A DNA stretch of 64,000 bases from Haberlea rhodopensis (GCA_907163345.1 CAJQUN010000459.1:186001-250000), one strand, 5' to 3'. Positions 11,331 to 23,416 are shown, counted from the first letter of the stretch. Program-made: numbers and translations. The notes: generated by a model not told the origin, from the letters alone.

Positions 11331-12611
11331 ATGCTCAGAAGAGAGGAGCCCATTCTCGAGCCTTTCGATCCGGAAATAGAAAGAACCCTACTTAGGCGAT
11401 TACGAGAAGCTCGAGCGATGGCAGATAATAATGAAGCACAGAAACCAAGGTCAATGATGGACTTTGCGCAACCGGCATTTCATGGATCGTTGTCCAGTAT
11501 TACGAGGCCGACGATTCAAGCGAACAACTTTGAGATCAAGCCGGCAATTATACAAATGATTCAGCACTCGGTTATGTTTGGGGGAGCGGCTACGGATGAC
11601 CCGAATAATCACATCTCCAACTTTTTGGAGATTTGTGACACGTTCAAACATAATGGCGTCTCCGACGACGCCATCTGGTTAAGACTTTTCCCCTTTTCAT
11701 TACGAGACAAAGCTAAGTCATGGTTGAATTCACTACCTGCAGGTTCTATAACAACATGGGAGCGGATGACGAAGGCGTTTTTATCAAAGTACTTTCCCCC
11801 TTCACAGACGGCGAAGATGCGGAACGATATCACAACTTTTGGGCAGTTTGACCCCGAGACTTTATATGAAGCGTGGGATCGTTTTAAGGAATTGTTGAGG
11901 AGATGCCCACACCATGGTCTACCTATTTGGTTGCAGGTACAAACTTTCTATAACGGTTTATTTTCTTCTAACCGTTCGATGATAGATGCAGCATCTGGGG
12001 GATCAATAATGAGGAAGACGCCGGAAGATGCATATAGCTTATTGGATGAAATGGCATGCAACAGCTACCAGTGGCAATCAGAGAGGAACACGCCACAGAA
12101 ACCAATAGGAGTCCATCAAGTGGACGAGATCACTGCTCTTTCGGCTCAGTTAGAAGCTATGAACCGGAAGATAGACAGCATGGGAGCAGCAGCGATGCAA
12201 GCTCAAGCTATCTTCTGTGAGCTGTGTGGAGGCGGTCATCCAAGCATCGAGTGTCAGGCAGGTAATCAGTTTAACCAATCTATTGAGGCTGTGAATTTTG
12301 TAGGTAACAGGCCACCCAACAATTCATACTCGAATTACAACCAACCATGGAGGAACCACCCGAACCTAAGATGGTCGAATCAAGAGAATGTGTTGAACCC
12401 ACAACCGCAGGCAGGGTTCACACAAAAGCCAAGTATGGAGGAACTTATGGCAAAGTTGATTTCATCGACAGAGGTAAGGATGCAAAATCAAGATGCATCG
12501 ATCAAGAATTTGGAGGTGCAGATAGGGCAGTTGGCCACATTGATTTCGGGGAGAACGCAAGGTACGCTCCCAAGTGATTCTGTAAAGAATCCAAAGGAGC
12601 CATCGAATTGA
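11331..12611 (+). CDS. gag: Gag protein of C unit 1, intact, 426 aa
   Basis: Structural polyprotein forming the virus-like particle. Residues about 65-215 form the plant retrotransposon gag domain (motifs FPFSLRDKAKSWLNSLP and LYEAWDRFKELLRRCPHHGL). A degenerate zinc knuckle C-X2-C-X3-H-X4-C lies at residues 296-308 (CELCGGGHPSIEC). The C-terminal 60 residues look coiled (MEELMAKLISSTEVRMQNQ). The start is the first ATG after a pyrimidine-rich stretch ending TTTTGTACAG (to 11312), which resembles a 3' splice site. No protease or RT follows. The copy in unit 2 has a stop and that in unit 3 is split, so this is the only uninterrupted gag of the family here. Confidence 0.9.
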   Translation: MLRREEPILEPFDPEIERTLLRRLREARAMADNNEAQKPRSMMDFAQPAFHGSLSSITRPTIQANNFEIKPAIIQMIQHSVMFGGAATDDPNNHISNFLEICDTFKHNGVSDDAIWLRLFPFSLRDKAKSWLNSLPAGSITTWERMTKAFLSKYFPPSQTAKMRNDITTFGQFDPETLYEAWDRFKELLRRCPHHGLPIWLQVQTFYNGLFSSNRSMIDAASGGSIMRKTPEDAYSLLDEMACNSYQWQSERNTPQKPIGVHQVDEITALSAQLEAMNRKIDSMGAAAMQAQAIFCELCGGGHPSIECQAGNQFNQSIEAVNFVGNRPPNNSYSNYNQPWRNHPNLRWSNQENVLNPQPQAGFTQKPSMEELMAKLISSTEVRMQNQDASIKNLEVQIGQLATLISGRTQGTLPSDSVKNPKEPSN

Positions 12612-13016
12612 CAAGACGAGGAGGTGACAGACCAGCTTGGGACTATAAATTAAGAACTTTCTCTTCCTTCCTCGAGTTTTGTTTCAATTCCTTGTTTTAG
12701 TTTGTTTTGTTGTTAGTTGTGTTTCTTTTTGTCCGTGAATAAGTCCGTGTGTTTTTATTGCAGATGTGAAAGTAAGAGCAATAAGGATGTAGGCGAGGCA
12801 ACCCGAGAGAGAAAGTGTTGAGAGAAATTAAATTTCTGGCTTCTAGTGTTGGCGATCGATCGAGACAAAATCTCGATCGATTGCCCAAAGTTTGTAAATT
12901 GCGATTTAAGCTACTGCCTTTTCCGATCGATCGAGCGAGAGAAAATTTTGAAAAAAAATAGGGCACAGACGCAGCAGCCATCACATTCAAACTCAATTTC
13001 TCTCCTCTTCACAACA
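12612..13016 (+). other. Spacer between gag and second ORF, C unit 1 (left part)
   Basis: Non-coding. Holds an acceptor-like TTTTTATTGCAG (ending near 12763) and a partial palindrome group at 12854-12930: a pair at 21-bp period (second copy mutated), ctactgcc (GGCAGTAG reversed), and one single palindrome. It ends with the TSD caaca (13012-13016), where F is inserted; the spacer resumes at 21793. Confidence 0.75.
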
Positions 13017-15379
13017 TGTGATGACCTGGGATTGGAGATGTTAATCCCGGAGTGTTAATAACCCCTAAAGATGTTTTACGTAGCGATTTGGAGTTTAATC
13101 GCGATGTTGGGCCTTCTGGGCTCGTTTATTTGGGTAGTTGGGATCGTTGGATCCCGAGGATGAGATTGTATTCACATTACGGTGTAAAACCTAAGAGTTG
13201 GGTTTTAATGTGTCTCGGAATCTCGGGTGCTTGTGTGAGCACCGGTAGGGGGTTTTGGGGTTAGAGAGAGAGTTTTTGAAAACAGATGATTTTTAATGAA
13301 TCACGATGTATTTGTGGGGCTATTAGTATTTCGGGGTATTTTGCTATCAATACAAGTTGAACCCGAGATTTTTATTAAAAATTGCATTTCAGCCCCACCT
13401 TCCCTTCTTCTCTCTCCCCGTCGAATCCCGCCTGCTACAGTTCCCCCGCGCACGAAAACGCTGCGCCTGCCGCCGTCCGGCCGCCGTTCGGCGCTTGCGA
13501 CCTATCACCGGCTTCGTCTCGTCGAGACGCAGCTATCCCCTCCATCAATTCGAAGTTTCGTCGCGTGTGGAAGTCGGATTTCGCTGGAATGCGCCGATCC
13601 CCAATTTCTAGGGTTCTTCGATTTTGGTCCGATTTCTTCCGATTTTCGATTGGGTAACCTCCCTTGCCCCTTTTTCGTCGTTGTTGTGTAATTCCCTGCC
13701 ATTTTTGTGTTCGATTTGTTCGAATTATTGCTGTTGGTGGGATTGGTTCGAATTTATGCATTTTTCGTGGGTTTAGGTTCGAATATTGTGAATTTTGGCA
13801 TGAGGATGATGATTCTTGTTGTTATTCGATTTATTCATGTTTAAATGAATTATGATGCTTATTTGGGTTCGAATCGAGATGTTATGGTTCGAATTTTTCC
13901 CTAATTTGGTGAGGGTTTGATTTCGAATTTTGAGGGTTATGGATGTGCTTGAGCATGGGTTACATGTTCGTAAGTAATTGTGAATTATTTATCGTTTTAG
14001 CACATCGTTCCACGGGGCATGGAACTCGAGCAAGGTTTGGCTCGGACTTAGAGGATTTAAGGTACGTTTAGCGTACGAGCATAGCTTAAATGATGTTTTA
14101 CAAGTATGATGCATGATTTAAAATACATGAAATGCTTTACTATGATGGCACCGTGACTTGGTTACGTTATGTTGAATCACATGGTGAAATGCTTGGTGCC
14201 GCTATGAAGCGAGCAAATGATGGGTGTGGTCGCTACGGAGCGAACACCAGTAGTATGACGCTACTTTGAAGTAAGAAATGAAAATGTGGTGTTGATTAGA
14301 TATCTAGGATATCTGTATTTTATTCCCTATTGGTAATGAATAGGAACAGAGACGTAGTTAATCAGAGAAGTGATTAACTAGTATCGGAAGTTAAGGAAGT
14401 CTCAAAATGATATCTAGAATTATGATAATTGCTAGATAAAGAAAGATGTTATGAAATGTTGTTAATTCGAAACTGGTTAGGGTTAACCAATATGATGATT
14501 AACTGCATATTCAAGATTTGATGATTTATCTGTTTTGAGAACAGGGTTATTACAGGGGTACGCTAGGATGAGGATGATACCATCCAGGAAGTGTCACATA
14601 TGTTCCACAATATTTACATTTTCGTAAATTATGTATTATGTCATTATGATTATGAAATTGTGGAATTGGTATGCTCACCCCATTGGGGGCTGTCTCTGTT
14701 GGGACAGGTGAACAGGTACATCGATGGCTTTGGAGATGAGCTCGAGCTGTTGATTGGATGTACTCTCAGGATCGTGGTACCAGGGCTTGATGGAGCACGG
14801 TATCGTATAGAGTACCTATATATATATACCCATGATGGTTATACACATATTTGTGATGCTCGCATGTGAGCACGATTATACTTGTTTATGGGTTGTATAT
14901 AAAGGCATGAGCCTTTCTCTCTTTCCTTTCTATGTTGCATGCAATTAGAGGTAGAATTGCTAAAGGTTATGAGAGTCACTGGTGTATTGTGGGTGTTGAA
15001 ACCCACTTTTGTTGCCATATGTGTGGTGTCTTCCCTGGCTGGGAATTTACTTGATATTGCTGCATTCTGATGAGTATTATGTTTTCCCTGGCCGGGAATT
15101 ATATTATGTGTTGTACTTTTATTTCGGGATAGCTCTATTTATGGGGAGACTCTGCCCAAATTTTTATAAAAGTCCACAATGCAAAAAGTGATGTAATGGG
15201 CGAACTGTATGAGTCTCTTGTTATTAGGAAGATGAACTTATAACATTGTATGTTAAAGGAAACTTTGCAATTGCCATACCAATGGTAAAGTATCATCTGA
15301 GTTTCCCGAATGATTTTATGGAAAGCATGTGCCACACATAATGATTAATACACTAATCAAGGTATATGGGGTCCTTACA
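13017..15379 (+). repeat. Element F 5' LTR (2363 bp)
   Basis: TGTGATGACC...CCTTACA. The TATA box reads TATCAATA (13345-13352), whereas the 3' LTR has TATAAATA. A GC-rich leader (13400-13650) follows, then predicted intron 1 (13654-14000), exon 2 (14001-14061, 61 nt) and intron 2 (14062-14715), which ends in aacag|gtac. Confidence 0.95.
13654..14000 (+). other. Predicted LTR intron 1 (element F, 5' LTR)
   Basis: Donor ATTGG|GTAACC and acceptor TTATCGTTTTAG|CACATC, both conserved in G (49292-49714). The exon after it is 61 nt in both families and ends AAG|GTACGT. No palindrome module is present here. Confidence 0.45.
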
Positions 15380-15383
15380 TTAG

Positions 15384-15395
15384 TGGTATCAGAGC
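15384..15395 (+). other. Primer-binding site, tRNA-iMet (element F)
   Basis: TGGTATCAGAGC, four bases after the LTR end. Confidence 0.9.
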
Positions 15396-15766
15396 AGTGG
15401 TTGCTCATTGGGGCTGTTGAGGGCCTAGGAAGTTATTGATAGCACATATTTATGCATGATGTCATTAATGTTATACGACATGACTAATTGTTTATGTGCT
15501 TTTATGATATGAAAAGTGGTATTGCTAACCATTGTGGTTGCAGGAATCGTGTGGGACACGATAGGATGACATTAATAGTGATGTCTAACACTCTATATGC
15601 TACGTGCCAAGGAATCTGATTTTGGAAGAAAATCAGGGAAAAGAAAGATATGACGTATTGTCTGAGGACAGACTGGGTAGACAACCGACAGTGGAATACT
15701 TCGGTATGGTCTCAATTATTATTGAATATACTAATGCGTTTGTTCATGTAATGTTCGAGCAAGGAA

Positions 15767-17680
15767 GGTACGTAAGAGACGTACGAGCATCGGACGGTAA
15801 ACCATACCCTTACATATTATGATGTTTATGATAAGTAAAGATGATACAATGTTTATGATGATGATTATGGTAAGTAAGTTAAGATGATGATGTTTATGAT
15901 GAGTAAAGATGATATGATGTTTATGATGATGATTATGATAAGTAAGTTAAGATGATGATGTTTATGATGAGTAAAGATGATATGATGTTTATGATGATGA
16001 TTATGATAAGTAAGTTAAGATGATGATGTTTATGATAAGTAAAGATGATATGATGTTTATGATGATGATTATGATAAGTAAGTTAAGATGATGATGTTTA
16101 TGATAAGATGATATGATGTTTATGATGATGATTATGATAAGTAAGTTATGATGATGATGTTTATGATGAGTAAAGATGATATGATGTTTACGATGATGTT
16201 TACGATGATGATGATTATGACGATGTTTATGATGACGTATATGAGATTGGGTAAGATGCCCATGTGGTAAGATGCCACACAATGTTTATGATATGGTAAT
16301 ACGCCATATGATTGGGTGAGATGCCCATGTGGTAAGATGCCACACAATGTCTATGATATGGTAAGACACCATATGATTGGGTGAGATGCCCATGTGGTAA
16401 GATGCCACACAATGTCTATGATATGGTAAGACACCATATGATTGGGTGAGATGACCATGTGGTAAGATGCCACACAATGTTTAGGATATGGTAAGACACC
16501 ATATGATTGGGTGAGATGCCCATGTGGTAAGATGCCACACAATGTTTAGGATATGGTAAGACACCATATGATTGGGTGAGATGCCCATGTGGTAAGATGC
16601 CACACAATGTTTAGGATATGGTAAGACACCATATGATTGGGTGAGATGCCCATGTGGTAAGATGCCACACAATGTTTAGGATATGGTAAGACACCATATG
16701 ATTGGGTGTGATGCCCATGTGGTAAGATGCCACACAATGTCTATGATATGGTAAGACACCATATGATTGGGTGAGATGCCCATGTGGTAAGATGCCACAC
16801 AATGTTTAGGATATGGTAAGACGCCATATGATTGGGTGTGATGCCCATGTGGTAAGATGCCACACAATGTCTATGATATGGTAAGACACCATATGATTGG
16901 GTGAGATGCCCATGTGGTAAGATGCCACACAATGTTTAGGATATGGTAAGACGCCATATGATTGGGTGAGATGCCCATGTGGTAAGATGCCACACAATGT
17001 TTAGGATATGGTAAGACACCATATGATTGGGTGAGATGCCCATGTGGTAAGATGCCACACAATGTTTAGGATATGGTAAGACACCATATGATTGGGTGAG
17101 ATGCCCATGTGGTAAGATGCCACACAATGTTTATGATATGGTAAGACACCATATGATTGGGTGAGATGCCCATGTGGTAAGATGCCACACGATGATTGTG
17201 TTATGGTAAGACGCCATATGACGGGGTAAGATGCCCATATGGTAAGAGGCCATACGATGTTATTATGTGGTAAGACGCCACGGGGTAAGATGCCCATATG
17301 GTAAGAGGCCATACAATGTTATTATGTGGTGAGACGCCACGGGGTAAGATGCCCATATGGTAAGAGGCCATACGATGTTATTATGTGGTAAGACGCCACG
17401 GGGTTAGATGCCCATATGGTAAGAGGCCATACAATGTTATTATGTGGTGAGACGCCACGGGGTAAGATGCCCATATGGTAAGAGGCCATACGATGTTATT
17501 ATGTGGTAAGACGCCACGGGGTTAGATGCCCATATGGTAAGAGGCCATACGATGTTATTATGTGGTAAGATACCACAGGGTGAGATGCCCATGTGCATGA
17601 ATATGAACCAGGGAAAATGAAAAGGAGTTAATGAATAACCAGCAAGCTTACTCAACTATGATTTCGTACATTGACTGTTA
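15767..17680 (+). repeat. Segment resembling an H-family LTR inside F, with hairpin arrays
   Basis: Starts with about 60 bases identical to H LTR 47459 onward (GGTACGTAAGAGACGTACG and what follows). GATGATG-rich repeats (15820-16255) come next. About fourteen 65-bp units follow (16256-17200), then six or so 59-bp units (17221-17590). Each 65-bp unit holds three hairpins with loop TRAGAYR and different stems. The segment ends in sequence similar to H around 47950-48010. F probably acquired this block from an H-type LTR and expanded the array. Short minus-strand frames repeat every 65 bp and are not genes. Confidence 0.75.
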
Positions 17681-18170
17681 TATCTATAAGATGATGATGC
17701 TTATATGATGATGATGTATAAGATGATGATGCTATAAGATGATGATGCTTATATGATGATGATGTATAAGATGATGATGCTATATGATGATGATGTATAA
17801 GATGATGATGCTATAAGATGATGATGCTTATAAGATGATGATGCTATAAGATGATGATGCTTATATGATGATGATGTATAAGATGATGATGCTTATATGA
17901 TGATGATGTATAAGATGATGACGCTATAAGATGATGATGTATAAGATGATGATGCTATAAGATGATGATGCTTATATGATGATGATGTATAAGATGATGA
18001 TGCTATAAGATGATGATGCTTATATGATGATGATGTATAAGATGATGATGCTATAAGATGACGATGCTTATGTGATGATGTTGTTATAAGATGATGATAT
18101 TTATGAAATGATGATGCTCATATGATGAAGATGTTATAAGATGGTGATAATTATAAGATGATGATTTTAA
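17680..18170 (+). repeat. GATGATG/CTTATAT low-complexity array in F
   Basis: Alternating blocks of gatgatgatg with ctataa or cttatat, about 40 bp apart. Nothing coding. Confidence 0.85.
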
Positions 18171-19417
18171 TCAATCATGTCAAGGATTAATGACTATATG
18201 CATGGCTATGAAACGGGGACATTGGAGTGTCCAGGGTGTATAGGCATTAGAGGAATGTTGGGTAAATACCCACTACTCTATTGATTTTCTTCCCACAGTA
18301 TGGTATGCCGTGCGGAAACGTCCATCTTATTGGTAGGTTTGAGGTGAACCTAGAGAGGCAGCGACTAGTTTGTCTGCCGTGTGTGTGCAGCACCAGGAGG
18401 GGATTGTTAGAGCCGTTATACTGCTCGTAGGAACCAAGTGTGGCAAATCGTAAGGTGATACGATGTGGATTGTGGTGGACTCTAGTAGTCACCATGTCAT
18501 CGAGGTTGAGGTTGTGCATGCCTCACTGAACGTGTATACGTCTGTGACAGCTCATGATGTTGGAGTACCAACAAGAGAGTCATCAAGTCGTCGTTGATTC
18601 GATCTAGGAATCCATGTATTTGGGATGCAATGGGTTTATTGCACGACCTTTCAAGTTTGAAACTCTGAGGGATTGTTTGTTTATGACCAGGATGTGGTTC
18701 TTGGGATATCCAGAGGTGGACATCTTATGAGATATCTTTTGTGTGAATCTGTGGCCGTGAGTTGCCCAATTTGAGTTGCAATGATGCGACTGCTCCTTCG
18801 ATAGAGGAGGTTTGAGAGTGGAAACCAGGTTTGGTGTGTGTACACCGTGGAATACTAGTGTTTCCCTCGTAACGATGTATGTTAGACATCGTGAGTCATG
18901 ATAAGAGATGTCATTGAATGATATCTACGATGGAATCGGGAGCGATTCGGATCCTCGCAGTTTCAGTTGACTAACTGCTTTTGGATTGTTAGCGTTGGGT
19001 TGCGCTGACGCTTTTTGACGTTATGATGGATTTGGAAGTCTATTCCACTTCAGAGTTGACACGAGGTCAACATTCTCACGGTTGAGGTGTCACTTATGAT
19101 GCGTTCTTACTAGTTGTATTAGAACTAAGGATGACTGTCCGATCTACAGTCGTAAGTATCGGTTGTTTTGCAGTCATGAGGGACTGACTTTTGGGATGAC
19201 CCGCATCGAGGTACGTTTTGCCTCTTGGGTGATATATTGGTTTTGGGTAAGTCGCCCTATTTCAGAGTTTGATGAGAAGTAAGTATCCTCGCGTTTATTA
19301 ATACGATTCTGTTATGATCAAGAATCGAGGTTATGGCTCCATGTTGTGGTGTACCCCGGGTGTTACGGGATACACCGGTGCTAATTTCGAGGACGAAATT
19401 CTTTTAGTGGGGGATAT
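18171..19417 (+). other. Unique 3' internal part of F, shared with G
   Basis: Clearly homologous to G (about 53420-55309) but without an ORF that survives in both. F lacks about 0.6 kb present in G between two similar GATRCAATGGGT...ATTG sequences. It ends with ATTTCGAGGACGAAATTC and the polypurine tract before the 3' LTR. Function unknown; it may be a packaging or replication region. Confidence 0.7.
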
Positions 19418-21787
19418 TGTGATGACCTGGGATTGGAGATGTTAATCCCGGAGTGTTAATAACCCCTAAAGATGTTTTACGTAGCGATTTGGAGTTTAAT
19501 CGCGATGTTGGGCCTTCTGGGCTCGTTTATTTGGGTAGTTGGGATCGTTGGATCCCGAGGATGAGATTGTATTCACATTACGGTGTAAAACCTAAGAGTT
19601 GGGTTTTAATGTGTCTCGGAATCTCGGGTGCTTGTGTGAGCACCGGTAGGGGGTTTTGGGGTTAGAGAGAGAGTTTTTGAAAACAGATGATTTTTAATGA
19701 ATCACGATGTATTTGTGGGGCTATTAGTATTTCGGGGTATTTTGCTATAAATACAAGTTGAACCCGAGATTTTTATTAAAAATTGCATTTCAGCCCCACC
19801 TTCCCTTCTTCTCTCTCCCCGCCGAATCCCGCCTGCTACAGTTCCCCCGCGCACGAAAACGCTGCGCCTGCCGCCGTCCGGCCGCCGTTCGGCGCGTGCG
19901 ACCTATCACCGGCTTCGTCTCGTCGAGACGCAGCTATCCCCTCCATCAATTCGAAGTTTCGTCGCGTGTGGAAGTCGGATTTCGCTGGAATGCGCCGATC
20001 CCCAATTTCTAGGGTTCTTCGATTTTGGTCCGATTTCTTCCGATTTTCGATTGGGTAACCTCCCTTGCCCCTTTTTCGTCGTTGTTGTGTAATTCCCTGC
20101 CATTTTTGTGTTCGATTTGTTCGAATTATTGCTGTTGGTGGGATTGGTTCGAATTTATGCATTTTTCGTGGGTTTAGGTTCGAATATTGTGATTTTTGGC
20201 ATGAGGATGATGATTCTTGTTGTTATTCGATTTATTCATGTTTAAATGAATTATGATGCTTATTTGGGTTCGAATCGAGATGTTATGGTTCGAATTTTGC
20301 CCTAATTTGGTGAGGGTTTGATTTCGAATTTTGAGGGTTATGGATGTGCTTGAGCATGGGTTACATGTTCGTAAGTAATTGTGAATTATTTATCGTTTTA
20401 GCACATCGTTCCACGGGGCATGGAACTCGAGCAAGGTTTGGCTCGGACTTAGAGGATTTAAGGTACGTTTAGCGTACGAGCATAGCTTAAATGATGTTTT
20501 ACAAGTATAATGCATGATTTAAAATACATGAAATGCTTTACTATGATGGCACCGTGACTTGGTTACGTTATGTTGAATCACATGGTGAAATGCTTGGTGC
20601 CGCTATGAAGCGAGCAAATGATGGGTGTGGTCGCTACGGAGCGAACACCAGTAGTATGACGCTACTTTGAAGTAAGAAATGAAAATGTGGTGTTGATTAG
20701 ATATCTAGGATATCTGTATTTTATTCCCTATTGGTAATGAATAGGAACATAGACGTAGTTAATCAGAGAAGTGATTAACTAGTATCGGAAGTTAAGGAAG
20801 TCTCAAAATGATATCTAGAATTATGATAATTGCTAGATAAAGAAAGATGTTATGAAATGTTGTTAATTCGAAACTGGTTAGGGTTAACCAATATGATGAT
20901 TAACTGCATATTCAAGATTTGATGATTTATCTGTTTTGAGAACAGGGTTATTACAGGGGTACGCTAGGATGAGGATGATACCATCCAGGAAGTGTCACAT
21001 ATGTTCCACAATATTTTCATTTTCGTAAATTATGTATTATGTCATTATGATTATGAAATTGTGGAATTGGTATGCTCACCCCGTTGGGGGCTGTCTCTGT
21101 TGGGACAGGTGAACAGGTACATCGATGGCTTTGGAGATGAGCTCGAGCTGTTGATTGGATGTACTCTCAGGATCGTGGTACCAGGGCTTGATGGAGCACG
21201 GTATCGTATAGAGTACCTATATATATATATACCCATGATGGTTATACACATATTTGTGATGCTCGCATGTGAGCACGATTATACTTGTTTATGGGTTGTA
21301 TATAAAGGCATGAGCCTTTCTCTCTTTCCTTTCTATGTTGCATGCAATTAGAGGTAGAATTGCTAAAGGTTATGAGAGTCACTGGTGTATTGGGGGTGTT
21401 GAAACCCACTTTTGTTGCCATATGTGTGGTGTCTTCCCTGGCTGGGAATTTACTTGATATTGCTGCATTCTGATGAGTATTATGTTTTCCCTGGCCGGGA
21501 ATTATATTATGTGTTGTACTTTTATTTCGGGATAGCTCTATTTATGGGGAGACTCTGCCCAAATTTTTATAAAAGTCCACAATGCAAAAGTGATGTAATG
21601 GGCGAACTCTATGAGTCTCTTGTTATTAGGAAGATGAACTTATAACATTGTATGTTAAAGGAAACTTTGCAATTGCCATACCAATGGTAAAGTATCATCT
21701 GAGTTTCCCGAATGATTTTATGGAAAGCATGTGCCACACATAATGATTAATACACAAATCAAGGGTTAAGTATATGGGGTCCTTACA
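19418..21787 (+). repeat. Element F 3' LTR (2370 bp)
   Basis: Same layout as the 5' LTR, with an intact TATAAATA box at 19746-19753, intron 1 at 20055-20401 and exon 2 from 20402. It is followed by TSD caaca. Confidence 0.95.
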
Positions 21788-22176
21788 CAACAGAACCCTA
21801 GTCGCCTCTTTCAATTCTTCCATCTAATCTCATCCTTGTTCCATCAATTGTCCAATTATTTCAAATTCTTGAAGTAAGAATTGATCTAATGAGAAATTCT
21901 TTGTAGATCTGAAATATTACGCTCCGAATTGGGTTGAATTGCAGGCGAAAGGAAATTCCAAGTCAAGCACAAAGAGTCATCAAAGATCAGATTTTTACTT
22001 GGTAATTGCTTTCATAATTCATTTATTGGTGCAATTACTTTGTTGAATTGAATTGGGTAGATAAGCATCAACGTTTGGGGGAAGTATTGTTGTGTTGAGG
22101 GGTTGGCATTGCTGTGTCTTTGAGGTGGTGTTTAGTTTCATTCAAGCGAGTTAGTTGGGAATAATTTAGCAAGAAA
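21788..22176 (+). other. Spacer before second ORF, C unit 1 (right part)
   Basis: Resumes the C spacer with the repeated TSD caaca. Non-coding; matches 28207-28599 of unit 2. Confidence 0.8.
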
Positions 22177-23416
22177 ATGTCGTCTAGAAAGAGGTCAAAG
22201 CAGGCGGAGACTTCCCAAAAGCAAAAGCAGGCGGAGGCTACCGTTTCTGAACCAGGGTATGACGAACAGAAGTTTGTCAATGCCACAATTGCCGAGTTAT
22301 ATCCCACCTACCATAAGAAACCCCTGAGCCGTGAAAGGGGAATGAGCATGGATAAATTGGAGTGTAATGTCATTAGGACAGTACGGCGAAAAGGGTGGTT
22401 TCAATTTATTCAGACACCGATTGATGCTGTGGTGCCACTGGTGAGGGAGTTTTACACAAATTTTGGGCTATTAAACCAGGGCACCGAGCAGTTGTTTATG
22501 TTCGAGGGAAGGATGTGTTGGTGGATCGAGCCTCAATAAATAATATTTACCGGATGCCGTTCCTGCATAACTGTGCATACCAATCTTTCAAGAATAGCAG
22601 GATAGACTACGATGAGGTATTGGCAGTCATTGGCATGCCGGGAGTCGATTGGCAAAGGAACGATAAAGCAGAGCCACAGTTGGTTCTAAAAAGCCAGAGG
22701 CCCAAGCATGGTTTTCATTTGTCGCCTCGCGGGTCATGCATTCGACCCACACTTCTGAGGTGACAAAAGATAGAGCGGTCCTGGTATATGCCATCCTCTC
22801 AGGGAAGGAAGTGGACTTCGGCGAGATCATTAGTGATCACATTGAAGAGATTGGGAGCAGCCCACCGACCTCCGCACTACCGTTTCCATCCACGATCACT
22901 GCTTTATGTCAGAGAGGCGGAGTGACATGGGGGGAAGACGAGGAGCTACTTCCGCCGAAGACCCCGATCATTGTGGACGGTCCACCACCTCCTACGGGCC
23001 GACGAAGGGCCGAGCCAAGACCCTCGGACACTACACAGGCTGGAGCATCATCCTCCGCTGCAGAGCGTACACGTGTTACATTGGACTCTCTTCATAGGGA
23101 TCTCCAAGATATTCGCCTGGAGCAGCAGAGCATTCACAGCATGCAGCGGGACATTCATAGCATGCAGAGAGCATTGCAGATGGACCATGAGCAGGTAGCT
23201 CAGCGACAGATGGAGTTCATGCACTATCAGAGTGCATGGAACACTGCCATGGCCCAGGGCTTTCCAGGTTTCCAGTTCCCGCCCGAGCCACACTTTGCAC
23301 CTTATCATCCGCATGCACCTCCACCTTCTGAGTACCCACCATTTCCGCCATATCAGGGCGAGGAGCACCACTACCCAGTCCCCCATCCGGAGCATGATGA
23401 GGACGACGATCAGTGA
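22177..23416 (+). pseudogene. Second ORF of C unit 1, broken by two deletions
   Basis: Same gene as the intact 416-aa copies at 28600 and 62627, but 11 bp shorter. One base is lost near 22460 (acaaattttggg versus acaaatctttggg). Ten more are lost near 22690, removing aagcatttga-like sequence before ccagaggccc. Both shift the frame, so the product would stop at 22539. Confidence 0.9.

Larger units (their letters stand above)
13017..21787 (+). mobile_element. Element F: non-coding LTR retrotransposon (LARD-like)
   Basis: Complete element with 5' LTR 13017-15379, 3' LTR 19418-21787 and TSD caaca on both sides (13012-13016 and 21788-21792). Removing it restores the C spacer exactly as in unit 2 (near 28205). 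The PBS is tRNA-iMet type and the tract is ctttta gtggggga. The internal region (15380-19417) has no credible ORF; it consists of a leader, satellite-like arrays and a unique 3' part shared with G. LTRs differ at about 13 positions plus small indels. It must rely on another element's enzymes. Confidence 0.93.

Noticed and set aside
13382..13657. 91-aa ORF in the GC-rich leader of F (and a 101-aa minus-strand frame in G at 48937-49242)
   Set aside because: High GC makes long chance frames; F and G do not share a frame or protein sequence.
15820..16255. GATGATG arrays as centromeric or telomeric satellite
   Set aside because: Confined to LTRs or internal regions of single elements, irregular, and without a telomere-like unit.
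16256..17200. Series of 63-aa minus-strand ORFs and CRISPR-like regular repeats
   Set aside because: The frames recur every 65 bp because of the tandem array. There are no distinct spacers and no cas genes, and the DNA is a plant retrotransposon.
18247..18519. 90-aa minus-strand frame in the F internal region, partly shared with G (53539-53733)
   Set aside because: G has a shift and early stop, so the frame is not maintained. No start context or domain is seen.
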